Positions 1 through 11,117 of a stretch of DNA of 64,000 bases are shown one piece after another. The stretch spans positions 72,952,305 to 73,016,304 of the forward strand of contig NC_089498.1 of assembly GCF_036850765.1 (NCBI RefSeq), in the 5' to 3' direction. The DNA is from Saccopteryx bilineata (Eukaryota; Chordata; Mammalia; Chiroptera; Emballonuridae). The stretch's first letter is position 1, and each line of letters begins with the position of its first letter. The notes beneath the pieces are model-generated. The model was not told the origin of the DNA and searched no databases. It saw only the letters and a program-made list of their open reading frames with translations. A program made the position numbers and the translations under genes.

Positions 1-884
1 CATGACTAGACTTACAGTCTTAGAAACCAGGCTGCTTGGTCAAATCTGGTGCTATCATAGCTGACAATAAACCTTGGAAAAGTATCTAAACCTTGGAAAA
101 GTCTCAGTGTTCTCATCTATAAAATAAGGCCAATGACTGTATCTACCCAACCACTCCTATAACTCAGAGCACCGATGTGGAGGTTAAATGAGGTGATGTA
201 TGTAAAGGGTGTGGCACAGAGTAAAAGATCTAAATAGCATTCCATCTTAAAGGAGGTTTGGGATGTGTGGTTTAGAAGCAAGAAGCTCCAATAGTCCAGA
301 GGGCTGGTTTGGGGTCTGGTTAACCCACTGATGTCACCAGAACAAGATGCTCCTGGAGGATTGGCAGCTGGCAGGGACTGGGCAGAGGTTTTCAGGGGGA
401 GGAATAGCAGGACCAAAGACATGAAGGCAAGAAAGAGGGACCCACATCAAGGAAATAGCTGTGTTTATGGGTAAAATTAATATATAGGGTACAAACAGAT
501 AGGTATTAATAATTATAATTATTATAAATATTCCATATTTAACATTCACTATTAGCCAGGCACCCTGGGAAGTGCTTTATAATTACGATGTAAATTAATC
601 CTCCCCATAGCACATGGAATCTCCCCATGAAATATTGAAACTTACCAGCCCAATGTCCCTTCTAGATCAAAGCCCCAAAGTTGAAATGGCTGGGAGTAAA
701 ATCTAAACTAAACAGGACAGTGAGGAGCCAAGAGAAGATCAGCTAACGCTGGGGAGGGTAACACAGGAAGCAGTTCTCAAACTCCTCTAAGCCGCACTGT
801 AAAGACATTTTTTAGTACGACAGAAGAGGGAGCCCTAGAGCCATGAATCTTGGCCAAGAAATCCCTGCCGGTTCTCCCACTAAG
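1..884. other. 5' flanking DNA without a gene
   Basis: No coding sequence is recognisable. About 105-240 resembles the 3' half of a sense MIR element: a 'ctcatctataaaat' motif is followed by 'ggttaaatgaggtgatg' and a 'gtgtggcacagagta' block. About 545-620 resembles an antisense MIR or L2 segment ('gccaggcaccctgggaagtgc', then 'ttaatcctcc'). The rest shows nothing I can name. Confidence 0.5.
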
Positions 885-1132
885 CAGTACAACCTGAATG
901 TCCACTAACAGTAGATGGATGAATAAATGGTGGTATATTCATGCAATGGAATTCTACACAGCAACAAAAAAGATGAACAACCAATACAAGAAACATGGAT
1001 GGATCTCATGTCAAATGTTGAGTGAGGAAAACCAGACACAAGAGAATACAAACTGTATGATTCTACATATATGAAGTTCAAAACAGGGAAAACTATGGTG
1101 ACTGAGATCAGAATGGTGGTTATGTAATGAAG
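885..1132 (+). repeat. Old LINE-1 3' ORF2 fragment (sense)
   Basis: The stretch reads like the sense strand of the L1 ORF2 C-terminal coding region. It has a 'tggtatattcatgcaatggaattctacacagc' type block (the YSYSYSYIHAMEFYTA-like region of ancient L1M) followed by 'agaatacaaactgtatgattc'. It is heavily diverged, with no long open frame and no recognisable poly-A tail. It is an old, inactive mammalian L1 remnant. Confidence 0.65.
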
Positions 1133-1502
1133 AAAATTTACAGATGGGTTAATGCTGGCAGCCCAAGCCCTAGGTGAGCCAGTCAGTGAGCACCAGGGGC
1201 AGGACATTGTGGCAGAGGGTGCAGGTGTTGTCCTCTGAAGGACGGTGCATGTCCACTGGGAAGGAGCCCAAGTGCAGGAGGCTGGTCACATCCACACGCT
1301 CCCTTGCCAGCTACTAGCTGGGCATAAACCAGTAGGTATGCTCTCACTTGGAACATGGCAGCGGGGCTGGAGACCATGGTGGGTGGGGCAGCAGATGGAG
1401 GAGGAGGGGGCATGCATGCAGGTGGCCATGGAGTTGCCGAGATGAGGCCCAGCTCATGTGGAGCTGAGTCTGAGCAGAGAGGACAGAGACAGGTCTCTAC
1501 AG

Positions 1503-1768
1503 CAGTGGTCCCCAACCTTTTTTGGGCCACGGACCAGCCTTTAGGGTGGGACAATTAAATGTATCACGTGACCAAGACAAGCGTCAAGAGTGAGTCTTAG
1601 ATGGAAGTAACAGAGGGAATCTGATCATTTTTTAAAAATAAAACATCGTTCAGACTTAAATATAAATAAAACAGAAATAATGTAAGTTATTTATTCTTTC
1701 TCTGCAGACCGGTACCAAATGGCCCATGGACCGGTACCGGTCCGCGACCCGGGGGTTGGGGACCACTG
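1503..1768 (+). mobile_element. Non-autonomous hAT element, copy 1
   Basis: A 266-bp element has inverted ends CAGTGGTCCCCAACC at the left and GGTTGGGGACCACTG at the right. It is flanked by 8-bp duplications ctctacag (1495-1502) and ctctatag (1769-1776), which differ by one base. The 8-bp TSD and CAGTGGT-type ends are those of hAT (MER1/Charlie-like) elements. It has no coding capacity. Related copies lie at 23502-23798 (same orientation) and 33716-34067 (opposite orientation). Confidence 0.85.
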
Positions 1769-1863
1769 CTCTATAGCATCTCACCTCCTTCCCTCCACTC
1801 TACCTCTCCACACACCGCTGTTGATGCAGCCACACTCAACCCCCATTCTAGCACCTCCACCTT

Positions 1864-2096
1864 CTTTTTTTTCTTTTTCTTTTTTTTTTCCAAGTGAGAG
1901 GAGGTGAGATTGACAGACTCTTGCATGTGCCCTAACCGGGATCCACCTGGCAACCCTTATCTGGGGCAGATGTTCTGCTCATCTGGGGCCACGCTCACAA
2001 CCGAGCTATTTTGGCACCTAAGGCAGAGGCTCCATGGAGCCATCTTCAGTGCCTAGGGCCTATGCGCTCAAATCAGTCAAGCCATAGATACAGGAG

Positions 2097-2151
<55 letters not shown>

Positions 2152-2256
2152 GGAGAAGCAAACAGTCTCATCTTCTGTGTGCCCTGACCAGGAATTGAAC
2201 CTGGGACATCCACATGCCGGGCCGATGCTCTACCACTGAGCGAACCAGCCAGGGCC
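1864..2256 (-). mobile_element. Bat tRNA-derived SINE (Ves-like), antisense
   Basis: Read on the minus strand, the right end is a tRNA-like head beginning GGCCCTGGCTGG. It has A-box and B-box promoter motifs, followed by a SINE body and a tail that appears here as a T-rich block at 1864-1890. Target duplications gcacctccacctt (1851-1863) and gtacctccacctt (2257-2269) differ at one base. A GA microsatellite (about 2098-2150) has expanded in the pyrimidine-rich body. Confidence 0.85.
2098..2150. repeat. (GA)n microsatellite
   Basis: An almost pure run of GA dinucleotides lies inside the antisense SINE body, where the family consensus has a short CT-rich segment. It probably arose by slippage after insertion. 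Confidence 0.9.
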
Positions 2257-2269
2257 GTACCTCCACCTT

Positions 2270-4314
2270 TTGCCCAAGGCAGATCTCCTGCCAACAGTGG
2301 AGCTAGTGTAAGGTGAAGAGCAGGAGTTGAAACTGGATTAGCTGAAAGTACTCGGGGGTCCTGTGGAAGGAAATAGGCCGCATTCTGAAACCAGTGGGTC
2401 TTGGTCATGGTGCATGGCCAACCATCCTAGTTTTCCCAGGACAGTTACTTTTAATGCTAAAACTGGAAAAGTCCTGGGCAAACAAGGATGAGTTGGTCAT
2501 CCAGGTAATGCACCCAGCCAGTGCTTAATCTGCTATGTGAGTAGGACCGAGGCCCTCTCGCTGCTGCAGACCCACCCGGCTCTGGCTCCAGTGTGGCCCC
2601 TACACCTCTGGGACCTTGGCTGCTCTGCTGAATGGGTTCCGTTTTGGCTCTGTGACCATGGGCTGGAGCCTCTGCTTCAGTTTCCATGTCTACAAGCAGG
2701 AGAATTAATACCCACCTGCTCAGCAAATCACACAGGGTCACTGTTGAATGTGAAAGGACCCAGTGGGGACCTTTGACAGGTGGCTGCTGGCATTATGGTC
2801 ACCTTTATCCTGTTCTCACTCTGGTGGGAGGAGCTGAAAGCTGAGCCCAGCATACGGTCGCCATGTCCTTCCTTTGCTGCAGCTCTATTTATGTGCTTGG
2901 CTTCTTCTAGGAGCACATGTGTGGCCATGTTATCACGGTCAGCATCACCTTTCTCGCTTGCATATCTCAGCTCTGTATGGTTTACAAAGGGCTTTCATAG
3001 CCATCCACAATATCATTTGATTACTTCTCAATTTCTGATTTACAGAGCACAGAATCTACCAAAGCCCCCAGACCTAAGTGTCTGAGCACGATAGTTTGTA
3101 ATCCTCATTTAGAGCAATAATACTAAATAGTCAGAATAGCAGCTGACATTTGTTGTCCTGGAAGTGCCCAATCCTTTCCTGGCCTCCTTCCCTTGCCTGA
3201 AACCCAGGTACCTGGCTCCCCCACCAACCCTCATCTGGACCGTCTCGAATTCTGCTTCCAGATGCATTATTACAAGTCAGGGTTCAGCTGAGGGAAGAAA
3301 CGGATGTGGCTCACTGCTCACCCTTGTCCGTATGAAGACAGGTGGCACCTCCCCGCTTAGCACACAGGCCTGCAATGCTCCCCTGTATCTGTGGGGAGAC
3401 AATTTCAATAGACCTCCATCTGTCTTCTTACAGCTTTTGTTCTGGACTATGTTGTAGAGGACTTTGCGTAGCAGATTGCCCTGGAAGATGAAGATCTTTG
3501 TCTCTCTCCAGGGCAGAGGGCAGATTTGCTCTCCTGCCAGGGCAATGATTGGGCAGCTCTCCTAGGAGCCCCCTTATAAGATCAGAATTTCCTAAACTCA
3601 GGCTTTCTCAGCTATGACACAAGCTCACTGTGGGCAGTGTCCACCCAGGTCTGCCTCTAACTTGGGCCAGTGAGATTTAGGGGATCAAGAAACATGAAGA
3701 TCATGCTACCTGCTATGCCACGAGCAACAGGGGCCTTGGTCTCTGACCCAAAAGTTTTGTGTCTTCTGCCAAGAAACTGGGTTAGCCTACACATAGGGTA
3801 ACATCTCAGATCTTTCAAAGCAATTTACAGTTTTGTGACAAAGATGGGTGCTGAGGGGATAAGGCTTTCTGGAAGAAGAAGGGAGAAGAACCCGATGGGG
3901 GTCATGGTGGATATATAAGAAGACCCCATGGATGTGGTAACATATGCTCCCACACAGTGGTGGGGGAGGGGGAAGGAGCAAGGGTCCCTCACTGTCTTTC
4001 CTGTTAATCATGCTGTGGGGCTGGCTGGAAGAGGGAAACAGCTGCTGATTATCACTTTGGCTGTTGTTCATGAATTCCTGCAGCCAGGAGTAGAAGGGCC
4101 AAGGAATCCCCAAAGCTGATAGACAGCTCTGGGGGGAGCCAATCTGAGCCCAGCTGCTAGAGGGCTGCTTAAAACCCAAAGCCTGGGATGGACCCCAGCT
4201 ACTGACATTTCTTCAGGTGACTCAGAAAACCACATGGCCCTGGACATCAACCTGTGTTTGTGTTGGCTTTCTGGCATTTGCACTTTGACAGTGGTATACC
4301 TTCCAAAAACAATT
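2270..4314. other. Intergenic DNA, no gene recognised
   Basis: This is unique-looking sequence with short open frames only. None resembles a known protein, and none has supporting splice signals that I could chain together. I see no strong repeat in it. Confidence 0.5.
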
Positions 4315-4532
4315 ACCCAGGGCAGAGGCGAATTTAACGGTGGACGCACCAGGTGCATGCCCTGGGCCCCAACTTCTGAAGGGCCCTGCAAAACCTCAAC
4401 ATTTTTCTGATGACACCAAGTTTGGTTTCATATGTGCAATTTTAACATTAATAGTACATAATATTTTCTATTTATTTAAAAATATGGTTAACATGTATTT
4501 TTATTTTCCCTGTCTCTCTCTCTCTCTTTTTT

Positions 4533-6023
4533 ATTAATTTTACTAGGGTGACATCAATAAATCAGGGTACATATGTTCAAAGAAAACATGTCCAGGTTAT
4601 CTTGTCGATCAATTATGTTGCATACCCATCACCCAAAGTCAGATTGTCCTCTGTCACCTTCTATCTGGTTTCCTTTGTGCCCCTCCCCCACCCCCTTCCC
4701 CTCTCCAACCTCAACCATCACACTCTTGTCAATGTCTCTTAGTCTCGTTTTTATGTCCCACCTACGTATGGAATAATGCAGTTCTTGGTTTTTTCTGATT
4801 TACTTATTTCACTCCGTATAATGTTATCAAGATCCCACCATTTTGTTGTAAATGATCCAATGTCATCATTTCTTATGGCTGAGTAGTATTCCATAGTGTA
4901 TATGTGCCACATCTTCTTTATCCAGTCTTCTATTGAAGGGCTTTTTCGTTGTTTCCATGTCTTGGCCACTGTGAACAATGCTGCAATGAACATGGGGCTG
5001 CATGTGTCTTTATGTATCAATGTTTCTGAGTTTTGGGGTATATACCCAGTAGAGGGATTGCTGGGTCATAAGGTAGTTCTATTTTCGGTTTTTTGAGGAA
5101 CCACCATACTTTCTTCCATAATAGTTGTACTACTTTACATTCCCACCAACAGTGAATGAGGGTTCCTTTTTCTCCACAGCCTCTCCAACATTTGCTATTA
5201 CCTGTCTTGTTAATAATAGCTAATCTAACAGGTGTGAGGTGGTATCTCATTGCAGTTTTGATTTGCATTTCTCTAATAACTAATGAAGATGAGCATGTTT
5301 TCATATATCTGTTGGCCATTTGTATTTTTTCCTGGGAAAAGTGTCTGTTCATGTCCTCTTCCCATTTTTTTTATTGGATTGTTTGTTTGTTGTTGAGTTT
5401 TATGAGTTCTTTGTATATTTTGGATATTAAGCCCTTATCTGAGCTGTTGTTTGAAAATATCATTTCCCATTGAGTTGGCTGTCTGTTTATTTTGTTGTCA
5501 GTTTCTCTTGCTGAGCAAAAACTTCTTAGTCTGATGTGGTCCCATTCATTTCTTTTTGCCTTCACTTCCCTTGCCTTTGGAGTCAAATTCATAAAATGCT
5601 CTTTAAAACCAAGGTCCATGAGTTTAGTATCTATGTCTTCTTCTATGTACTTTATTGTTTCAGGTCTTATATTTAGGTCTTTGATCCATTTTGAATTAAT
5701 TTTAGTACACGGGGACAGGCTGTAGTCGAGTTTCATTCTTTTGCATGTGGCTTTCCAGTTTTCCCAGAACCATTTGTTGAAGAGGCTTTCTTTTTTCCAT
5801 TGTGTGTTCTTGGCCCCTTTATCAAAAATTATTTGATCATATATATGTGGTTTTATTTCTGGACTTTCTATTCTGTTCCATTGGTCTGAGTGTCTATTTT
5901 TCTGCCAATACCATGCTGTTTTGATTGTCGTGGCTCTATAATATAGTTTGAAGTCAGGTATTGTAATGCCCCCAGCTTCATTCTTTTTCTTTAGAATTAC
6001 TTTGGCTATTTCTCTCTCTTTTT
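4533..6023 (-). mobile_element. 5'-truncated LINE-1, antisense
   Basis: On the minus strand this is the 3' end of an L1: the C-terminal third of ORF2 (about 6020 down to 4751), then a short 3' UTR and a tail seen as T-rich sequence near 4525-4533. ORF2 protein motifs such as [43 protein letters not shown] and WHIYTMEYYSAIR are clear. The frame is broken by an in-frame stop near 5353-5370 and a frameshift near 5020. CT-rich sequence with T runs flanks both sides (about 4511-4532 and 6011-6026) and may be the target duplication. The sequence is well preserved, so the insertion is fairly young. Confidence 0.9.
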
Positions 6024-6036
6024 TTAAGGGGCCCAA
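4751..6036 (-). pseudogene. L1 ORF2 (reverse transcriptase) C-terminal pseudogene
   Basis: The open segments 6036-5371, 5352-5017 and 5020-4751 on the minus strand together encode roughly the last 420 residues of L1 ORF2p, downstream of the reverse-transcriptase core. The first two are in the same frame and are separated by a stop. The third is in another frame, so there has been an indel. The endonuclease and the YADD catalytic part are missing because of 5' truncation. It encodes no functional protein. Confidence 0.88.
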
Positions 6037-6038
6037 TA

Positions 6039-6638
6039 CAGTGTGTCCATAAAGTCATGGTGCACTTTTGACCAGTCATGGTGCACTTTCAACAAAAGAC
6101 GATAGAAATGTGAAATCTGCACCAAATATAAAAGGAAAACCCTCCCAGTTTTTGTAGGATGATGTGGCAGATGTGCGCATGCGCAGATAATGACGTAACA
6201 CCGTGTATACAGCGGAGCAGCCCACAGCCATGCCAGTCAACATGTGGATGGTACAGAGGAAAGTTCAGTGTGTTCTGAGGCTCGCTAAATTTGAATCTGT
6301 GACCAAAGCGCAATGTGAATATCGGTGCATTTATAATGAAGCACCACACCTAGGAATAACATTACTCGGTGGGATAAGCAGTTGAAGGAAACCAGCAGTT
6401 TGGTGGAGAAACCCCGTTCTGGTAGGCCATCAGTCAGTGACAAGTCTGTAGAGGCTATACGGGATAGCTATGTAAGGAGCCCTAAAAAATCTGTGCGTGA
6501 GCCCACATCGAACTGCACTGAATAGGTACGAAACTGGGAGAGTCTTCCTTTTATTTGGTGCAGATTTCACATTTCTATTGTCTTTTGTTGCTTTCCTGTG
6601 ACGGGTCAAGAGTGCACCATGACTTTACAGACACACTG
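6039..6638 (+). mobile_element. Tc1/mariner element with ~110-bp inverted repeats
   Basis: The element begins CAGTGTGTCCATAAAGTCA and ends with the complementary TGACTTTACAGACACACTG, flanked by TA on both sides (6037-6038 and 6639-6640). The inverted repeat extends about 110 bp inwards to the 'gtgaaatctgcaccaaata' block. The interior keeps only the start of a mariner transposase, so this is an internally deleted, non-autonomous copy. It sits inside the larger hAT element, next to the L1. Confidence 0.9.
6203..6530 (+). pseudogene. Mariner transposase N-terminal fragment (broken)
   Basis: From about 6230 the frame reads a helix-turn-helix-like DNA-binding segment (VQRKVQCVLRLAKFESVTKA). After a frameshift near 6345 it continues as a segment containing TRWDKQLKET, EKPRSGRPSVSD and RSPKKSVRE. 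This is the paired HTH region with the linker typical of mariner-like transposases. The DDD/DDE catalytic domain is absent, removed by internal deletion. It cannot be active. Confidence 0.75.
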
Positions 6639-6693
6639 TATTTTGTTCTGCGCCCAGGGACTCCATTGACCTTAATCCGCCTCTGACCCAGGG

Positions 6694-7650
6694 ACTAATG
6701 TAGGGCTCTGCCTCCCTGCTTCCTACTGGCACTCACATCTCAGAAAGGTAGTGAGAACACAGGGTGTGGCACTGCTACAGGGCTCATCTCTTGGCCACTC
6801 TCGGGCCACAATGCTGCAGAGGTATGCAGATCTATTTTGAACATTTGGTGGAGGTCAGTGACTTCCGAGTGGGAGGACGCTTCCCTGGCCAGCTGGAGTG
6901 GACTCAGGGAAGCACATAGCTCAGGGGCCCGGTTTTGCAGCTTGCAACGTGTAATCTAGAGTCCTTTTTTTAGCTCATTCCGGATTTAGGACTTCACACT
7001 GTACTTTAATTCTCTGTGTGCTTTGCTCTCTTTGTGACCTTGTATTCCTGTGGCTCTCTGTACCCCTCTGCCCAAGGCTCAGCTCCACTGGCCCTAAGTA
7101 GCCATCTGGTGACTGAGTCAGGGGCCCTGGGAGAGATTTCTGACCCGGTTCCCACCCAACAGACCTCCCAGCTTCCCAGCGCTGACTTGGCCAATTGATC
7201 TGGAGGCCTTGCCAGAAAGTATATCTTGGAGGCACGTGGAGCTTCAGTGGGGGGCAGCTCCAGGGCCCCCAGGCCTGTGGTGCGTGGGTGACTAATGGTG
7301 ACCACCGGGGTGCTGCCATCAGCTGTCGGGTGCAGTGATGTGTATCAAGCCTCATTCAGTTCCCCAGGACTGAGTATCTATGCAGGCTGATAACCTTTCT
7401 TATCCTGAAGTTGGGGCGCAGGGGCCATCTTGACCCAGAGCACAGGGCACAGGACTTAATTGGCAACTTACAGTCTCCTGAGAGCTGGCTGTGGGTCCAG
7501 CCCAGTTCTAAGCACCCTGGGAGCCTTGCCCTATGAGGAACCATTATGATGCTAACATTTGGTGAGAAGTGACGTGCTTGCAGACCCGACAGGAGTGCAG
7601 GGAGCATGGATTTAGGGGTCTGAAGAGCTGACTCTGAGTCCCAACTCTGC
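6694..7650. other. Intergenic DNA, no gene recognised
   Basis: This is unique-looking, moderately GC-rich sequence. Overlapping open frames on both strands at about 6975-7355 have no recognisable domain and are probably chance frames. I see no repeat signature. Confidence 0.5.
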
Positions 7651-7654
7651 CACT

Positions 7655-8031
7655 TTTTATTTATTTTATTTTATTTATTTATTTTTTTCATTTTTCCAAA
7701 GCTGGAAATGGGGAGGCAGTCAGACAGACTCCCGCATGCGCCCGACCGGGATCCACCCAGCATGCCCACCAGGGGGCAATGCTCTGCCCACCAGGGGGCG
7801 ATGCTTTGCCCCTCTGGGGCGTCGCTCTGTTGTGTCCAGAGTCATTCTAGCGTCTGAGGCAGAGGCCACAGAGCCATCCCCAGCGCCTGGGCCATCTTTG
7901 CTCCAATGGAGCCTCGCTGCGGGAGGGGAAGAGAGAGACAGAGAGGATGGAGAGGGGGAGGGGTGGAGAAGCAGATGGGCGCTTCTCCTGTGTGCCCTGG
8001 CCAGGAATCAAACCCGGGACTCCTGCACGCT
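7655..8031 (-). mobile_element. Bat Ves-like SINE, antisense, head-truncated
   Basis: An A/T-rich tail (7655-7690) is followed, on the minus strand, by the long SINE body with its duplicated 'ccaccagggggc' motifs, the 'ccatctttgctccaatgga' block and the 'gagaagcagatgggcgcttctcctg' block. The tRNA-like head ends early: after 'cccgggactcctgcacgctgatgg' the sequence departs from the family, so the A-box part is missing or diverged. Confidence 0.8.
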
Positions 8032-8299
8032 GATGGTTTCAAAGTCTTAGAGGAATCAGCCCCCCGGAGAGAGCAGCTCATCCAGTGTGGAAGGCTGCAG
8101 GGAGGGGACCTCAATGCTCTTCAATGCAATACACTTTTGTTGAGTACCTACTGGGTGCCAAGCCCTGATGAGAAAAAGCCTGAGCAAAGAATGGCCCCTG
8201 CCTGTAAGAGATTTATAAGAAATATTTCAGCAAGAAGTATGGGTCTTTGACTGTAATGGCAATCTCTTAACACTGAATCAGGCTTGAGAAAACACAAAT

Positions 8300-8385
8300 G
8301 ACTAATTCATGCCTTCTTTCATTGATTCATCAAACATTTTTAAAGCATGTACTGTGTTCCAGGCTGTATGTTAGACAGTAAGTAA
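8300..8385. repeat. L2-like fragment
   Basis: The block 'tcattgattcatcaaacattttt', then 'actgtgttccaggctgt', matches the pattern common to the 3' region of L2 elements (read antisense). It is short and diverged. Confidence 0.45.
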
Positions 8386-9100
8386 AAGTGAAATGACTCC
8401 CTTTAGTTCACAGTTATTAAGCCAGGGAACAATTTCAACACAGGGAGTCCTGCAGACTTTCTTCCAAGGTACAGATGTGGGGCAGAAGAGGGAGTGATTG
8501 AACGGCTTGCTGGTGGGAGAGTGGGGGAAGTTCTGCATCTGGGAGTGTTTCACGAAGGAGGTAACCACTGAAAAGGAACGTGAAGGAAGGGTGATAGCTT
8601 GCCAGGTGGAGGCGTGGGAGAAAGAAACTCCAGCCTGAGAAAACAGCCTGTGCAAGGGCCTGGGGGCTGAGTCATGGACGGCCAGAGCCAGCGGCACTGC
8701 AGGTGATCTCATCTGCCCACTCATGGTACAGAAGGCGAAGGGCATGCCTAGGGTTACCTCGCCAGTTAGCAGCGAAGTTTTGATGGGGACCCTGGCTTCC
8801 TGACTTCCCAGCTGAGGTATTATTCTTGCTGGGCAAAGTTCAGACGTGCTAAGCATCCTCTTCACCACTTGAATCACAAGTAGGTACCCATTCAGGTCAT
8901 CTGAATTTAGTTTGAAGTTTGCAAATGGAGAGCAGAGCTGGAGGGCTGATGCTCGCTGGGGTCTGAGTGGTGCTTTCCACGGTGCCAAGTACGTAGTTGT
9001 TGCTCAATCAGTGTTTGCAGCATTCTCCATGGCTGGGTAGAGGGGCAAGGCCTCTCCCTCTCTTGGAGGACACACAGATGACAACTTCTGATGACTATTT
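8386..9100. other. Intergenic DNA, no gene recognised
   Basis: A 205-codon open frame on the minus strand (8988-8371) has no recognisable domain, no start context of note and no splice partners. I treat it as a chance frame. A 'gcctgtgcaagggcctggggctg' block near 8645 resembles a common degenerate mammalian repeat but is too short to classify. Confidence 0.4.
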
Positions 9101-9113
9101 AAAGGTGGGATCT

Positions 9114-9511
9114 GGCCCTGGCCGGTTGGCTCAGCGGTAGAGCGTCGGCCTGGCGTGCGGGGGACCCGGGTTCGATTCCCGGCCAGGGCACATAGGAGAA
9201 GCGCCCATTTGCTTCTCCACCCCCACCCCCTCCTTCCACTCTGTCTCTCTCTTCCCCTCCCGCAGCCAAGGCTCCATTGGAGCAAAGATGGCCCGGGTGC
9301 TGGGGATGGCTCTGTGGCCTCTGCCCCAGGCGCTGGAGTGGCTCTGGTCGCCGCAGAGCGACGCCCCGGAGGGGCAGAGCATCGCCCCCTGGTGGGCAGA
9401 GCATTGCCCCTGGTGGGTCGGACGCATGTGGGAGTCTGTCTGACTGTCTCTCCCCATTTCCAGCTTCAGAAAAAAAAAAAAATACTAAAAAAAAAAAAAT
9501 AATAAAAAAAT
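9114..9511 (+). mobile_element. Bat Ves-like SINE, sense, full length
   Basis: The tRNA-like head GGCCCTGGCCGGTTGGCTCA carries an A box (TGGCTCAGCGGTAGAG) and a B box (GGGTTCGATTCCC), a pol III internal promoter. The pyrimidine-rich body, the 'gcagccaaggctccattggagc' core and an A-rich tail (9470-9511) follow. Target duplications aaaggtgggatctg (9101-9114) and aaagctgggatctg (9512-9525) differ by one base. The head resembles a tRNA gene but is SINE-embedded and lacks a separate 3' terminator. Confidence 0.92.
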
Positions 9512-9529
9512 AAAGCTGGGATCTGTGAC

Positions 9530-10600
9530 TGCAGCTACACCCATCCCAGCAGGTCACCCTCACCCTGGAATGCTCGCCCCTTGTCTGTGACTTACAATAG
9601 GCTGTGAGCTTAGAATACACAGACTAGTCTGCCGCAGTCAGCTCTGGACCTGGGTGTCAGTGCAGAGCTGGAGAGGAGGCATGCCAAGGGTCTGTTCGAT
9701 GTTGCCCGAGAGTTGGAAGATGGAGTGGGGGAATCTGTGTCAGGGTGTGTGGGAGGGCGCCTGACTGGTTAGAGTCAGCAGAGGGAGATGGACGAGCTCC
9801 TGCATTTTGCTGAGACGACCCATTCTGGAAGGTTGGAATCATCCTGGTCTCCGCCTCCTAACCATTCACTTCCTTTCCTCCTGCTGAGAGAAACCCAATT
9901 TGGTTCATCTTCTTATGAGCAGCCATGTGTTTTCGAGGAGGGCCCCTCTCCTTGTCAGGGACTGGCTAAGAACAGGCTGAGGGCAAGTTTGCACACGGGG
10001 ACTTGAAGGCAAATTGTTGCCGGGGGCCTGTGGGAACCTCTACCTTGTTCTTCAAAAGGAACTCAAGAAATTGCAGAATTCTATAGGACAAATATCCTGG
10101 TGTCTCAAACAAGAAAACAGAAAGGAGAAAAAAGAGGAGAAAATTGTTTATATAAGGGATCAGCAAAACTCTTCTGTAAATGCCAAGTAATAAATGATTT
10201 CGTCTTTGTGGGCAGCACAGAATGACCCGGAGATTATGTGAATGACAGAGGTGGCTGGCTGTAATGACAAAGGCAGGCGGTGGCCTGACTTGGCACTCGG
10301 TGTAGTTTGCCCACCCGTGGTTTAGATGAAAAGGTTCTTTTGAGAGACACAGCAGCCAAATGCAGTGGGTGAACTTTGTTTGGACCCTGATTTGAATAAA
10401 CCAAATCTTAAAAACAAAACTAAAGCAAACAAAAATTTTTGTGAGTTGGGGAAATTTGAACAGTGATTGGATATAAAATAATTTTAGGGATTATGGTTAA
10501 TCTTGTTAGTTGTGACAAAGAATTATGGTTTCTGTTGTTGATGTTCTTTTGTTTTACAGAAGAGAGTCTTTACTTATTAGCTACTGATACAGTTTGCTTT
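9530..10600. other. Intergenic DNA, no gene recognised
   Basis: No coding segment is supported. The A/T-rich part (about 10380-10600) may be old repeat, but I cannot name it. Confidence 0.4.
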
Positions 10601-10617
10601 ATTTTATTTTTTAATGT

Positions 10618-10795
10618 TATTTATTGATTTTTTTTTTTTTTTTAGAGAGAGAGAAGAGTGGGAGGAAGAGCTGAAAATATCAACTCGTAGTAGTTGTTTC
10701 TCATATGTGCCTTAACTGGGCAAGCCTGGATTTTGAACCAGTGACCTCAGTATTCCAGGCTGATGCTTTATCCTCTGTGCCACCACAGGCAGTAT
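10618..10795 (-). mobile_element. Short tRNA-derived SINE, antisense
   Basis: A T-run (10629-10643) followed by a GA-rich stretch is the complement of a CT-rich body and A tail. The far end ('ttgaaccagtgacctcagtattccaggctgatgctttatcc' region) is the complement of a diverged tRNA-like head with its B box. It is shorter and more diverged than the Ves-like copies, so it is an older subfamily. Confidence 0.7.
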
Positions 10796-10950
10796 TGAGA
10801 TTTGCTTTAAAATAACCTAGGGTGTGGAATGGTGTGATAAAAGGGAACAAGACTGGCCACGTGCTGATAATGATTCAGGATGGCTTATGTGTAAATGGCA
10901 GTTTTCATACTATTCTGTCTTCTTTTGTGTATATTTCAAAATCAGCCTAA

Positions 10951-11086
10951 TAAGGTCCTGGCTCAGTGGACAGAGCGTCATCCCTGCGCACTGAAGCTGC
11001 ATGTTTGCTCCCTGCTCAGGGCACATATGAGAAGCAACCAATGAATACACAATTAGAGGGAACAAGTAAGTGGAACAACAAGTTGA

Positions 11087-11117
<31 letters not shown>

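Larger units (their letters stand above)
4323..6685. mobile_element. hAT-like DNA transposon with nested L1 and mariner
   Basis: The left end CAGAGGCGAATTTAA and the right end (reverse complement CAGAGGCGGATTAA) form short terminal inverted repeats. They are flanked by a perfect 8-bp duplication acccaggg at 4315-4322 and 6686-6693, diagnostic of hAT insertion. Without its two insertions (an L1 at about 4533-6023 and a mariner at 6039-6638), only about 260 bp of the host element remain, so it was a short non-autonomous copy. No transposase segment is visible in it. Confidence 0.75.

Noticed and set aside
5371..6036. Cellular reverse-transcriptase-like gene
   Set aside because: It is the 3' part of a 5'-truncated L1 with an in-frame stop and a frameshift.
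8371..8988. Minus-strand 205-codon gene upstream of ADAMTS14
   Set aside because: No recognisable domain, no splice structure, and codon content like the surrounding non-coding sequence.
9114..9190. tRNA gene
   Set aside because: The tRNA-like head with A and B boxes is part of a SINE with body, tail and target duplication. The same holds for the heads at 24885, 34150, 52270 and 55079.
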